From: Malaya genurostris
Taxonomy: Eukaryota > Arthropoda > Insecta > Diptera > Culicidae
DNA: 64,000 bases
Reading direction: 5' to 3'
Assembly (NCBI RefSeq): GCF_030247185.1
Contig: NC_080571.1
Span: 46,231,002-46,295,001 of the forward strand
Under the pieces are notes generated by a model. It was not told the DNA's origin. It searched no databases and was given only the letters and a program-made list of their open reading frames with translations. Made by a program: the position numbers and the translations under genes. Below, piece by piece: positions 54,901 to 63,310 of the stretch (position 1 is the stretch's first letter; each line of letters begins with the position of its first letter).

Positions 54901-55662
54901 GTCGATATTTTTTGTCAAATCATATGGAATACTAGCTGAATTAGCAATACATTTGTTACAGCTAATTGAGATGATGATTGGTAAATGATCGCTACCGTGT
55001 AAATCAGGCAATATTTTCCAGGTGCAATCTAGTCGAATTGATGTTGAGCAAAGAGATAGATCTAATGCACTTGGGCGTGCAGGAGGTCTTGGGATCCGTG
55101 TCATGCTACCCATATTTAATACCGTCATGCTAAAATTGTCACAAATGTTTTGTATTAAAGATGATCTGCTATCATTGTAAACGGAACCCCACATCATTCC
55201 GTGCGAATTTAAATCCCCCAGAATCAATCGTGGAGCAGGAAGGGCTTCAACCATTTCATTAAGCTGTCGCTGTCCAACTTGTGCTTTTGGAGGAATATAA
55301 ACCGAAGCTATGCAAATATCTTTGCCTTTAATGTTTATTTGGCAAGCAACAACTTCTATACTAGAAGTTGAAGGGATGTTTAATCTATAAAAGGAACAGC
55401 ATTTCTTAATTCCCAAAAGCACTCCACCATACGGAGAGTCTCTATCGAGACGTATAATGTTAAAATCATTAAAATTTAAAGCTATGTTTGAAGTAAGCCA
55501 TGTTTCGCATAAAGCAAATACATCACATTTTTGACTATGCAATAAAATTTTAAATGAATCAAGTTTTGGCATGATGCTTCGACAATTCCACTGCAGGACA
55601 GTGATTGTATCATTTGCGGCGGGTGATAAATTATCCATCAAAAGATACAAAACCTGAGACAA
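51946..55662 (-). CDS. I-type ORF2: endonuclease, reverse transcriptase, RNase H
   Basis: 1238 residues without interruption. The N-terminal APE-type endonuclease shows Q-W-N-C-R-S, C-E-T-W-L, G-D-L-N-S-H and G-S-D-H-L-P-I. The RT has D-I-K-G-A-F-D-S-V, G-L-P-Q-G-S-C-L-S-P-L and the catalytic box L-A-D-D. The RNase H domain has F-Y-T-D-G-S, the Glu in A-E-L-A-A-V-H-Y and the last Asp in N-E-R-A-D, but the third acidic position reads F-T-A-S-L-S-A where Asp is expected. A C-terminal Cys/His motif (C-A-C-G-E-G-Y-R-D-I-D-H-V-V-W-T-C) follows. It nicks target DNA and reverse-transcribes its own RNA in place. It overlaps the end of ORF1 by about 30 bp in another frame. Confidence 0.93.
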   Translation of the reverse strand: MSQVLYLLMDNLSPAANDTITVLQWNCRSIMPKLDSFKILLHSQKCDVFALCETWLTSNIALNFNDFNIIRLDRDSPYGGVLLGIKKCCSFYRLNIPSTSSIEVVACQINIKGKDICIASVYIPPKAQVGQRQLNEMVEALPAPRLILGDLNSHGMMWGSVYNDSRSSLIQNICDNFSMTVLNMGSMTRIPRPPARPSALDLSLCSTSIRLDCTWKILPDLHGSDHLPIIISISCNKCIANSASIPYDLTKNIDWIEYQSRISSILNSMEELPPLEEYDFLICSILEAAEQSQTKRFPGPTTNRRPPNPWWDKECSEAKLAKQNACKTFLKRGGGTPQNFEKLMVLETKYKSILRAKKCSYWRHFVEGLSRETSMSTLWNTARRMRNRNVGNESEEYSNRWIFDFARKVCPDSVPTQSIIRESPPNNGFINNPFSMMEFSIALLSCNNNAPGLDRIKFNLVKNLPDLAKRRLLELFNKFLEQNIVPPNWRQVKVIAIQKPGKPASNHNSYRPIAMLSCIRKLFEKIILRRLDTWVETNGLLSDTQFGFRRNKGTNDCLALLSSDIQIAFAQKQQMASVFLDIKGAFDSVSIDVLSDKLHQHGLPAVINNYLHNLLSEKCMYFSHGDLATFRFSYMGLPQGSCLSPLLYNFYVNDIDSCLVTPCTLRQLADDGVVSVTGPKAIDLQKPLQDTLDNLSVWAVHLGIEFSAEKTELVVFSRKHDPAQLQLHMMGRMIQQVLTFKYLGVWFDSKCTWGGHIRYLITKCQQRVNFLRTITGSWWGSHPQDLIKLYQTTILSVMEYGCVCFRSAANSHIIKLERIQYRCLRIALGCMHSTHTMSLEVLAGVLPLKDRFWELSSRLLIRCEVLNPMVINNFERLVELRSQTKFMTVYFNHMSQEINPSRYIPIRVSILSAPDSTLFFDTSMQREVRGIPDHLRSTEIPKIFSSKFRHIDSEKMFYTDGSRIEEATGFGMFNNNVSASFRLQEPASVYIAELAAVHYSLSVIVTLSPNHYFLFTASLSAIEAIRSNAAGKNEPFFLGKIKQCLNDILNNNYLITIVWVPAHCSIPGNERADILAKRGAIEGEIYERPIAFNEFYSSSRQRTLASWQASWDRDDLGRWMHSIIPKISTKAWFRGLDVSRDFIRVMSRLMSNHYTLDAHLLRIGLSETNHCACGEGYRDIDHVVWTCVEYRDVRSQLINSLRTQGRLSNIPVRDILACRDLSYMKLIYHFIKKIGVSI

Positions 55663-56941
55663 TTGGCCATTGAGCTGATAACTGCTTCAAAAAATTTCTA
55701 GCTATTGGAAGGAATGCCATTATGAGGGTCTTTAAGGGTTCAGATATATTGAATGCTGAGAAAATCCATTCAACAATTTCCGAAAACTTCAGTAATCCTG
55801 TTGGTGGCTGTGAAATGGAGCCCACAGGATTATTACCTTTTTCTGTGCTAGATCCTGGATTGGTTTGTGAATTTGACAAACCAGGAGGCACAGTCTTTGG
55901 TTTTGACTTTTTTTGTTTAACACGGGGATCTTTTTTTGAAGATGAAACTTTAGGTGTCTTTTTTGGTAATTTGGAAGAAGACTTCTTTCTCTTAACTGAC
56001 CCTTGGGTAGTGATAAACGAATTACCTTCACTATTTTCGTCAGAGTCAGAGTCCTCTGTTTCCTCTAGATTTGAAAACCCGTTTTCGGTTTCCAAAGGGG
56101 GGACATCAATGACCGTTTTTAGCATTTCTGCATATGTGCGCTTAGACCGTGCTTTTAAAGAAAGCTTAATTTTGTCTTTGTGCACTTTAAATGCAGTGCA
56201 TACTGAAATATCCTCATGAGGACTTTCCCCACAATAAATACATTTTTCAATTTCCTTGTTGCAATCATTATCTTTATGAGGTCCTTCACACCTAATACAT
56301 TTTGGTTTATTGCTACAGTAAGTAGCTGTGTGTCCGAATTTTTTGCAGTTCGTACAATTCATTACATTTGGAACAAAAAGCCGAACAGGGAGGCGAATTT
56401 TATCGACATAGACATGGGACGGCAACGCAGATCCGGCAAATGTCACTCGAAACGAGTCTGAAGGGCGATAAACTTTTTTTCCCTCTTCATGAACTACTGA
56501 GTACAGTTGTTTGCACTCCAGTATTTTCACACCCTCAAGCATAGAGTTCTTGAAACGACCAACACCATGCTTGAGTAAATCATCTACCGAAAGACTCGCT
56601 TCGGTAACAACACCGTCAATTTCGACATCTTTGGAGGGTATGTAAACTTTATACTCTTTATTGAAATGTTCCGAAGAGACAATATCATTCGCGTGTTTCA
56701 AATTATTTACCACAACACGAATTTTATCGTTATTTACTTTTATGATCTCTTTGATTGAAGAGAATCGTGATGTCAAACCTTTAGAAATTTGGTAAATGTT
56801 TAATGGCTTTGATATACGTCTAAAAAAGACTATCCAAGGCCCAGAAGAGCTCTCCTGATATTTTTTCGTTCGTGGGGGTATCGGATTCATGCTAGGATTT
56901 ACGTCCATGGATTCATCCATCACATTAAAATTTTTAATCAA
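55631..56941 (-). CDS. I-type ORF1: Gag-like nucleic-acid-binding protein
   Basis: 436 residues. A central trio of CCHC-type zinc knuckles (C-T-N-C-K-K-F-G-H, C-I-R-C-E-G-P-H, C-I-Y-C-G-E-S-P-H) lies roughly at residues 195-250. It is preceded by an RRM-like region and followed by an acidic Ser/Glu stretch and a Lys-rich tail. ORF1 proteins of this superfamily coat the element RNA and form cytoplasmic particles. It starts at the first ATG, 115 bp from the element's 5' end. Confidence 0.9.
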   Translation of the reverse strand: MIKNFNVMDESMDVNPSMNPIPPRTKKYQESSSGPWIVFFRRISKPLNIYQISKGLTSRFSSIKEIIKVNNDKIRVVVNNLKHANDIVSSEHFNKEYKVYIPSKDVEIDGVVTEASLSVDDLLKHGVGRFKNSMLEGVKILECKQLYSVVHEEGKKVYRPSDSFRVTFAGSALPSHVYVDKIRLPVRLFVPNVMNCTNCKKFGHTATYCSNKPKCIRCEGPHKDNDCNKEIEKCIYCGESPHEDISVCTAFKVHKDKIKLSLKARSKRTYAEMLKTVIDVPPLETENGFSNLEETEDSDSDENSEGNSFITTQGSVKRKKSSSKLPKKTPKVSSSKKDPRVKQKKSKPKTVPPGLSNSQTNPGSSTEKGNNPVGSISQPPTGLLKFSEIVEWIFSAFNISEPLKTLIMAFLPIARNFLKQLSAQWPIVSGFVSFDG

Positions 56942-56983
56942 ACTTTAAAGTAAAAAATGAAACCAACACTACACAGTACTCAA

Positions 56984-57466
56984 TCAAAAGGAAAAGAAAA
57001 AACTTCTACCTTGAAATTGTTGTCTATCTCCGTTGCACTGTCGTGTAGATCCTCGATCATTTATGAGTTGATTTAATGTTTTGTTGATGATTCGTAAGTC
57101 TTGGGCATCTGGGTTGCCGGCGATCCATTTCCATACCGTGCCAATGGTCTCCCATCTTTTGCTCCTATGGGTCGTTGGTTTGATTTGTAGATAGTTGGAA
57201 TATAGTTCGCGTATCTTATGTTTGCTAATTTGGTTCAATATACTGTCGTTCTGTGTTTCTTGGTAGACTATACTTGTTAATTGGTTGATTGTTATTTCTA
57301 TATCAGTAAGGCTGATTGGGTGTATGATTCTGATGTTTCCTGTCTGTATTTTACAATGTCTTATTTTATGCTTTAATATAGGGTCCGTGTTAAGGTTTCT
57401 TATGTTCATATCTTGACATGAAATTTTTGTTATAATGATGATAATTCCTATGTATAGAGAGAGCAT
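56984..57466 (-). pseudogene. env: errantivirus env, 5' part (truncated by insertion)
   Basis: It starts at ATG 57466 with a hydrophobic signal peptide (M-L-S-L-Y-I-G-I-I-I-I-I-T). After about 100 residues it has a furin-type site (H-R-S-K-R) followed by the conserved W-E-T-I-G-T-V-W-K-W-I-A-G of insect errantivirus envelope proteins. True env sequence ends at the duplication 57069-57057; the last 24 residues of the open frame come from the I-type 5' UTR. The product would be a truncated, unanchored fragment. Confidence 0.88.
57057..57069. repeat. 13-bp target duplication of the I-type element, right
   Basis: TCATTTATGAGTT, identical to 51543-51555. Confidence 0.92.
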
Positions 57467-57498
57467 CTGTAAGGCGTAATGTGAGAGAAAAAATAGAG

Positions 57499-60429
57499 TT
57501 AACTTCGTTTAGGTCTTTTGATTTTGTTTTTATGTCGTTTGACTAAATTATTTTTCATGAATGTGCGATCGGTTACAAATTTAGCGTTGTCCTTGTTTGC
57601 TCTTGCTTGAGTCTTGGTACGGATATTTGGAATAATGTAAACCTCTTGACCCTCATTGATTGGTGGCGGGTCTTCTCTTCTTATATTTTGATTGGTAATG
57701 TACTCTTGTGATTTTTCCATATTTCTTTTTGCTTTTGAAAAAAGTTCCTGTGCATCTCTTATAATTTCTTCTGGATTTACAATATTGTTTTGATTAAATA
57801 GGATTTCATTCGGTGTATATTTAGTTGAAGAATGAACGGTATTATTATATAACGCAACTGACAATTTTACAATTGATTTGGTACCCATTGTTCTGAATTT
57901 ATGTTTGTTTGTATTAAAGATTTCGATTATAGTAGAATGTGTGCGTTCTATTTGTCCGTTAGATTCGGAGGACGCTGCGTATTCTATTTGTGAACCGAGC
58001 TGGCTAAGAAAATCCCTAAGTTGGATGGATCTAAAGGTGGTTTCGTGATCTGTGATTATTTTCTTGGGTACTCCGAATGTACTAATAAATTTTCCTAGTG
58101 CTTTTTGCACATGTATTAAATTTTTTGATTTGATGTATATCATTTGGAGAAATTTTGAGAATGAATCGATCAATGATAGAAAACAATGTTTGTCTATAAT
58201 AAAGATATCCATGTGGATTCTTTCTAACGGCTTGTTCGTTATGGGCCTAGGAGATATTTTAATGTTAAAGGGTTTTCTTTCGTATTTTTGACTGTTACAT
58301 ATCTCACAAGAGTTTATGAATTTTCTAATTTTTGCGCACATGTTTGGGAAAAAGTATGACCGTTTAATTTGTGCTTCTACTTCTGTTATTCCTCGATGCG
58401 CTCTCTCGTGTTCTTTTGCAATTATTTGATCTTGTCTATTTTCGTTTTGAACGTCTTTCACTATTTCATCGGTGAAGACAAAGTGACCTTTCTGAATAAA
58501 ATTCTCTTTATAGGATTCCTGGATGGTTTGTATAAGATTTACTGGCGCCATAAGGGCGCTTTGTTTGCCGTTGTGAAAGTGCTTTAAAAAGTGCGTTATT
58601 TGATCTTTATTGAAGTTATTTTGGGATATAATCGTTCGTTGGAAATTTTGAAAAAGGGTTTCCTGTATGATTGTGTCTAAGCGTGAAATTTTGAAGATTA
58701 TTTGGTTTCGGTAGTAGTTTAGTGGACGTTCGGAGAAGTGTATGAAATAATCGGATGAATCATCGGCGGAGTGTATTGTTTGAGATTTAGAGGAGTTGGA
58801 GAGGGTTTCAAAATGTTCTGTATCGGGGGGGAGGGGGGTGGGGGGGTTGTTGGCCATGGATGCTGCATCTTCTTCGTGGTTCCTGGGATCTGTAATGTTG
58901 GAAGTTTCGTTAATATTGGTTTCTGTTGGTATTCTACTTAACGCGTCTGCTACGACGTTGGATTTTCCTTCCCTATATTTAACGTCATAGTCGTAGTTTT
59001 CTAGATCTAGTCGCCAACGTAGAATTTTTGAGTTTTTATCGGAGGTTTTTATGAAAGTAAGTGGTTTATGGTCGGTTATTAAAGTAAATTTTTGTCCGTA
59101 TAAAAAAGGTTTGAATTTATTCACAGCCCATATGATAGCCAATGCTTCTTTTTCATTGGTTGCGTATCGTGATTCTGTGTCTGAGAGTGTTCGAGACGCG
59201 AATGCGATTGGGCGTTCGACATTGTCTTGTACTTGTGACAACACAGCGCCTAGTGCGAAGCCTGATGCATCTGTAGTTAAGATGAAAGGTTGGTCGAACT
59301 GCGGGTACGTCAGTATTTGGTCTGTTGATAGTATTTGTTTTAGTGTATTAAATGAATTTATGTATAAAGGGTCTTTTGGTTGAACAGTCGAATCTTTTTT
59401 CAGGTATCGGGTCATGGGTCGTGTTATTTTTGAGAAGTCTTCAATGAACCTTCTGTAATACCCGACTAAACCAAGGAATTGCTTGATTTCTTTTTGGGTT
59501 TTCGGTAACGGCCATTGAATAATTTTCTCGATTTTTTCGGAGTTTGATTTTACTCCCTCGGACGTTATAATGTGTCCCAAAAATTCGGTCTCTTTTTTCA
59601 AAAATTCACATTTATCTAGTTGAATTTTTAAATTGAAATCGGATAAACGTGTTAAAATCAGTTGCAAATTTTCCAAGTGGTTTTTAAGATTATATCCGAT
59701 GATGATTATATCATCTAGATATACATAGCATCTGGTTCCAATAATGTTGTTCATGGCTCTCTGAAAAGTTGCAGGAGCATTTTTAAGCCCGAAAGGCATT
59801 CTGGTAAACTCGAAGTGTCCTTTATCTGTGGAAAATGCTGTTTTTTCAATATGTTTTGGGTCCATTGGGATTTGATGGAATCCCGATTTCAGATCGATTG
59901 TTGTAGAATATTCGGATTTTCCCAAAGAATCCAATATTTCTTCGATTTGAGGCATTGGGTATTTGTCATCGATGGTATGCTCATTAAGCTTCCTATAATC
60001 GATGACGACTCGTACTTTTCTTTTCCCTGAGGCGTCCATTTTTTTTGGAACTACCCATATGGGTGATGAGTACGGGCTTTTAGATGGCCGGATGATGCCG
60101 TTGTCTAGCATCTCCTGGATTTGTTCATGGATATCTTGTTTAAATTGGTGAGGGTACCGATAATTTTTTGTATAAATTGGAGAGTTATTCGTAGTATGGA
60201 TTTTATGTTTGGTTGCGGAAGTAGACGTTAATTTTTCTTCGTTTCTTTGAATTACACGTTCATGTTTTTTCAGAACGTTTAACAATTCAGACTTCTCTAG
60301 TTTCGAAAGATGGCTTGTTCTAATTCTAGTCTCTATATCGGTATCTGGGTTGTTTTTTGAAAGGTCGATGCTATTAGGAGGAATCGTTTCGAAGTTGTTA
60401 ACTTTTAGTTGAAGTTTTGAAGTCGCCAT
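57499..60429 (-). pseudogene. pol: errantivirus pol: RT, RNase H and integrase
   Basis: 976 residues from the first Met, but the natural pol frame entered from upstream. The RT has V-V-I-D-Y-R-K-L-N, F-H-Q-I-P-M-D, F-G-L-K-N-A-P-A-T-F-Q and Y-L-D-D. RNase H has T-D-A-S-G-F-A-L-G-A-V and T-D-H-K-P-L. Integrase has an H-H-C-C finger (H-E-R-A-H, C-E-I-C) and the triad in H-M-D-I-F, I-T-D-H-E-T-T-F and N-G-Q-I-E-R. All catalytic residues are present and there is no stop in this block. A frameshift near 60400-60430 separates it from the protease segment. The short acidic/basic C-terminal end precedes env by 30 bp. Confidence 0.9.
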
Positions 60430-60823
60430 TATTTGTTGTTTCTATGGTTACACAGTGGTTATAGAGTCGTCTAGCTGGATAGAACTTCGAGTAAGATAGT
60501 TGTTTATCGAGAAATTTTATAGTTTCGTTTTCGTAATCGATGTGTGATTTCAATTTGGCAAGAGTTTCCGAACCTATTATACCATCGAAGAAATGGTGGA
60601 ATTTTTTAACGTAAAATGAGAGTGGTTTGAAACTACCATTGAAGAAATCTATCTTACCTTTCCTGGTCACGTAACTGGTTCCACACACATTTTTGATTTC
60701 TGTGTCTGGGGTAATTTTGGTGTTTTCTAAAATATTAGGTGCGATTGTTCGCTCCTGTGTCTATTAACATTTTAATTTGTTCTCTAGTAGTTGGATGAAT
60801 AAATTTTAAATAAGGTAAATAAT
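60398..60823 (-). pseudogene. pol: errantivirus pol: protease segment with frameshift
   Basis: It is entered from gag by a -1 shift at the gag stop. The frame contains the aspartic protease motif L-I-D-T-G-A but hits TAA right after it (about 60738). The rest of the domain (V-C-G-T-S-Y, I-I-G-S-E-T-L) continues in a different frame at 60398-60688 and itself stops at 60398, out of frame with RT. Two small indels, near 60745 and near 60410, would explain this. Confidence 0.82.
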
Positions 60824-62077
60824 TTAGGTTCTCTCGTGATTTGTGTTGACCGAGTGAAAATTTAGGTCCAGTTCTTCTTCGTCTTCAGACTCCGATTCCG
60901 AAATTGGTTCGGGTTGTGACTCTTCGTGGGGTGGGTTCTTTGTCGTCTCGTGATTATTTATGGTTCTCTTATTAATAGTTAATCGGCTCCGAGTGGAACC
61001 GGTTTCCATAGGTTCCGATTCATTTATTTGAATTTCTTGTTTAATTTGTTTTTTGTTCTGGTTAAATTTGTTAGTTCCGGGTTTCTGGTCGAAGTCTTTG
61101 TGCTTGTATTTTTTGTCGTGATTTTCTGTTTGTATTTTGTGTGCTGCGATTTCTTTAGATTTAAATTTGCAGAGGAACGCGTATGCGTCCTCCATGTCTT
61201 TAGGCCTGGCGGCCTGTGCATAGCCGAAATAGGGTTCTGTCAAGCCGGATATAAATGCTGCCAGGGCATCCTCTTCGATAAATTCGTTTATTGTGTCCCA
61301 GCTGTGTTTGTACCGTTCGTTTTGTTTTGCTAATATCTTTATATTTTGAACGATTTCTTTAGATTTTTGATAGTATCTTGTTATGGTCATACCGTCGGTC
61401 ATCCGACATTGCCACAATTGGCATTTGTACGTTGACAATTCCTGGCGGTCTCCCAGTGCATTAATTAAAGTCAATTTGATTTCTTCGAAACTGTCTGGGT
61501 TGCCAGCCAGGCATAGGACGTCTTTAGCTTTTCCTTGAATTTTGTTTGATATAGCTGTTATGTACATTTTGAACTGTTGGGAAGACACATGCGGCTCGAA
61601 AGCATTCAAAGTTTCCTCCGCTGTTTCTAGCCAAGAATTCAACTGTTTCCTATTGCCGTCGTAGGTTGGTATCATTTTGATCGGGTCTGGTATTTTGAAA
61701 AGTTGATCAATATTGGTGGTTACATATTGCGTGCTTGTTGAGGAAGGAAATGTGTTCGTGTCCAACCTCGTTTGAAATTGAGAGAACATGTTATCATGTT
61801 CTGTTTGTTTTGCGGAGAATGACTCCATCATCTGCATCATCGCCTGCAATTGAGCGTTTATTTGCTCCATATTGCTATTTAGTGAAAGATTTTCTATGGA
61901 AGGAATTTCCTTTACTGGTATATGTGCTAGATCTCCTGAGTCAGAAGAGGCACTGCTTTCCTCTGAATCTGATGATACACACGCACTGTCTCTAATCTGA
62001 TTCCACAAATGGTGGATTCGATTATGACTTTTTTTCTCTTTTGGCATGTGTTGCAAAAGAATATTTCGAGCGCACAC
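60824..62077 (-). CDS. gag: errantivirus gag
   Basis: 417 residues, uninterrupted. It carries an N-terminal Ser/Glu-rich region, the motif F-K-I-P-D-P-I-K-M-I-P-T-Y-D-G-N followed by L-N-S-W-L near residue 130, then a helical capsid-like domain and a Lys/Asn-rich tail with a very acidic stretch before the stop. This motif is typical of errantivirus Gag, which usually lacks a zinc knuckle, as here. The stop overlaps the -1 frame of pol. The first ATG (62077) may be preceded in use by the second one, ten codons in (M-P-K-E-K-K). Confidence 0.88.
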   Translation of the reverse strand: MCARNILLQHMPKEKKSHNRIHHLWNQIRDSACVSSDSEESSASSDSGDLAHIPVKEIPSIENLSLNSNMEQINAQLQAMMQMMESFSAKQTEHDNMFSQFQTRLDTNTFPSSTSTQYVTTNIDQLFKIPDPIKMIPTYDGNRKQLNSWLETAEETLNAFEPHVSSQQFKMYITAISNKIQGKAKDVLCLAGNPDSFEEIKLTLINALGDRQELSTYKCQLWQCRMTDGMTITRYYQKSKEIVQNIKILAKQNERYKHSWDTINEFIEEDALAAFISGLTEPYFGYAQAARPKDMEDAYAFLCKFKSKEIAAHKIQTENHDKKYKHKDFDQKPGTNKFNQNKKQIKQEIQINESEPMETGSTRSRLTINKRTINNHETTKNPPHEESQPEPISESESEDEEELDLNFHSVNTNHERT

Positions 62078-62420
62078 GTTCGCTTAGAACTCGTGTGGCT
62101 ACTGAAATTGTGCTTCGCTCAGAACTTCACAATTTCAAGGAAGTCGAATTTCGCTTAGAACACTTCGTACTTCCAGCGGTGGGTCTTGTTATACACTTAT
62201 ATGAAAGAGAAAAACAAACTCACCTTAGCAATCGTTTTGTGCGGGGTTCGGGGTTCTTCCAGTGATAGCGTAGGGTGCACGGTGGAGCCTCAACTCTGTA
62301 AAGATGCTAGCACTCACTATAGTTCTTTAGTTCGTGGTTCGCGGACTCACTTTAGTTGGATTTACAAATCCTAACTTTTACACTGTTTTTTACACTCACT
62401 ACTTGTTCACTATTTTACTG

Positions 62421-62439
62421 GAACCGCACGGCTGCGCCA
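62421..62439 (-). promoter_or_regulatory. tRNA primer binding site of the errantivirus
   Basis: Directly inside the 5' LTR the minus strand reads TGGCGCAGCCGTGCGGTTC, with the T shared with the LTR end. The TGGCGCAG start matches the tRNA-Ser-type primer site of 17.6/297-group elements. The exact tRNA is not determined. Confidence 0.75.
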
Positions 62440-62691
62440 ATTTTGAATTAAGTCCCGTAGCTGGAGTTTTAAAAAAAGGTTTATTCACATGAACTTCACT
62501 TAATCTAGCACTCCGCGAGGCCACGGTCGTTGTTACAAAGAAACTGAACACCTGTCTCTGGGTCCGAGGTGGTTTTGATGGAATATTATGCTGACCCGGC
62601 AATAATGTTCTGGCATGGGTTGAGTTTGCTGTCTTCGATGTTTGATGCGAGAAGTAAAGTGCTGATTTGGTGTCTAGGGTGTCACGTAATT
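62439..62691 (-). repeat. 5' LTR of the errantivirus
   Basis: 253 bp, about 97% identical to 50152-50404, starting AATTACGTGACACC on the minus strand. Confidence 0.92.
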
Positions 62692-62695
62692 ATAT
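62692..62695. repeat. ATAT target duplication, right
   Basis: Matches 50148-50151. Confidence 0.8.
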
Positions 62696-63310
62696 GTATA
62701 TTTTTTTGTTTGTTTGTTGTTTTTTTTTCAATTGTATTGTCTCTGTAGCAAGCTAGGGTCTAACTGTGATATTGACCAGAAAGTTCTCTGTGTGAGCTTT
62801 TTGGTATGAGTATCTGTGATGGGTTAGGTTATTTTTTTGTTTCATTTGTTTTAAATTTTTTTAAGGCACACTGCTTAAGGGTTAGTTTATTTAGCGTTCC
62901 TTATATCGTGTTACGTGCAGCGATGTCATGCTGTATTAACTGTTTGCATGCTTCTATCAAACATATAATAGTCAACTTCAGTTTCATTCACTCGTTCACT
63001 TATTCCATTATTCAAGTTTTCATTTTCTAAATCACTCACTCGTTCCATTCTTCTATCCATTTAGCTACGCATATACTGATCCATTCATTTATTCATCCTC
63101 TCTTTCATAGCACCATTCACAAACTCATTTCATTCTTTTCAAATTTGAGCTATTAATTATGATACTAAAAGAATAGGAGGTTTTTCTGTCCCTCTTGAGC
63201 GAGAGCTGGTGGCACAGTCAGCTCAAGAGGGCTTTTTTCTTTCTCCGATAGATAATTGATTGAATTTTTCTCTTAAAATTTAGTTAATTGATTAATTGAT
63301 TTTTCATGGT
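62696..63310 (+). other. Probable remainder of the interrupted Jockey/CR1-like 3' UTR
   Basis: T-rich sequence continuing the context broken by the errantivirus, ending in short 'aattgatt' repeats near 63275-63305 as some CR1-type 3' ends do. It contains a perfect 11-bp hairpin at 63190-63231. The assignment is inference from position and composition. Confidence 0.35.
63190..63231. other. Perfect 11-bp hairpin followed by T run
   Basis: CCCTCTTGAGC (63190-63200) and GCTCAAGAGGG (63221-63231) are separated by a 20-nt loop and followed by CTTTTTTCT. On the plus strand this would be a stable stem-loop. Confidence 0.8.

Larger units (their letters stand above)
51556..57056 (-). mobile_element. 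Full-length I-type non-LTR retrotransposon
   Basis: 5.5 kb, minus strand, from TCGAGGATCTACACGACAG at the 5' end (57056) to a short A tract (T run 51556-51563). It is bounded by perfect 13-bp duplications. Two long overlapping ORFs, both uninterrupted, plus an RNase H domain in ORF2 place it in the I superfamily. An intact 5' end and open frames indicate a recent insertion. A deleted relative is at 31354-32038. Confidence 0.93.
50152..62691 (-). mobile_element. Gypsy-type errantivirus with an I-type retrotransposon inside env
   Basis: The minus-strand order is LTR (62691-62439), tRNA primer site, gag, pol, env, LTR (50404-50152). Length is 12,540 bp, of which 5.5 kb is the later insertion at 51556-57056, leaving about 7.0 kb, normal for an errantivirus. 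It has three gene blocks including an env-like gene. Two pol frameshifts and the env disruption make this copy non-functional. Confidence 0.93.

Noticed and set aside
63190..63240. Bacterial-type intrinsic terminator
   Set aside because: The hairpin plus T run looks like one, but the surroundings are plainly insect nuclear DNA.
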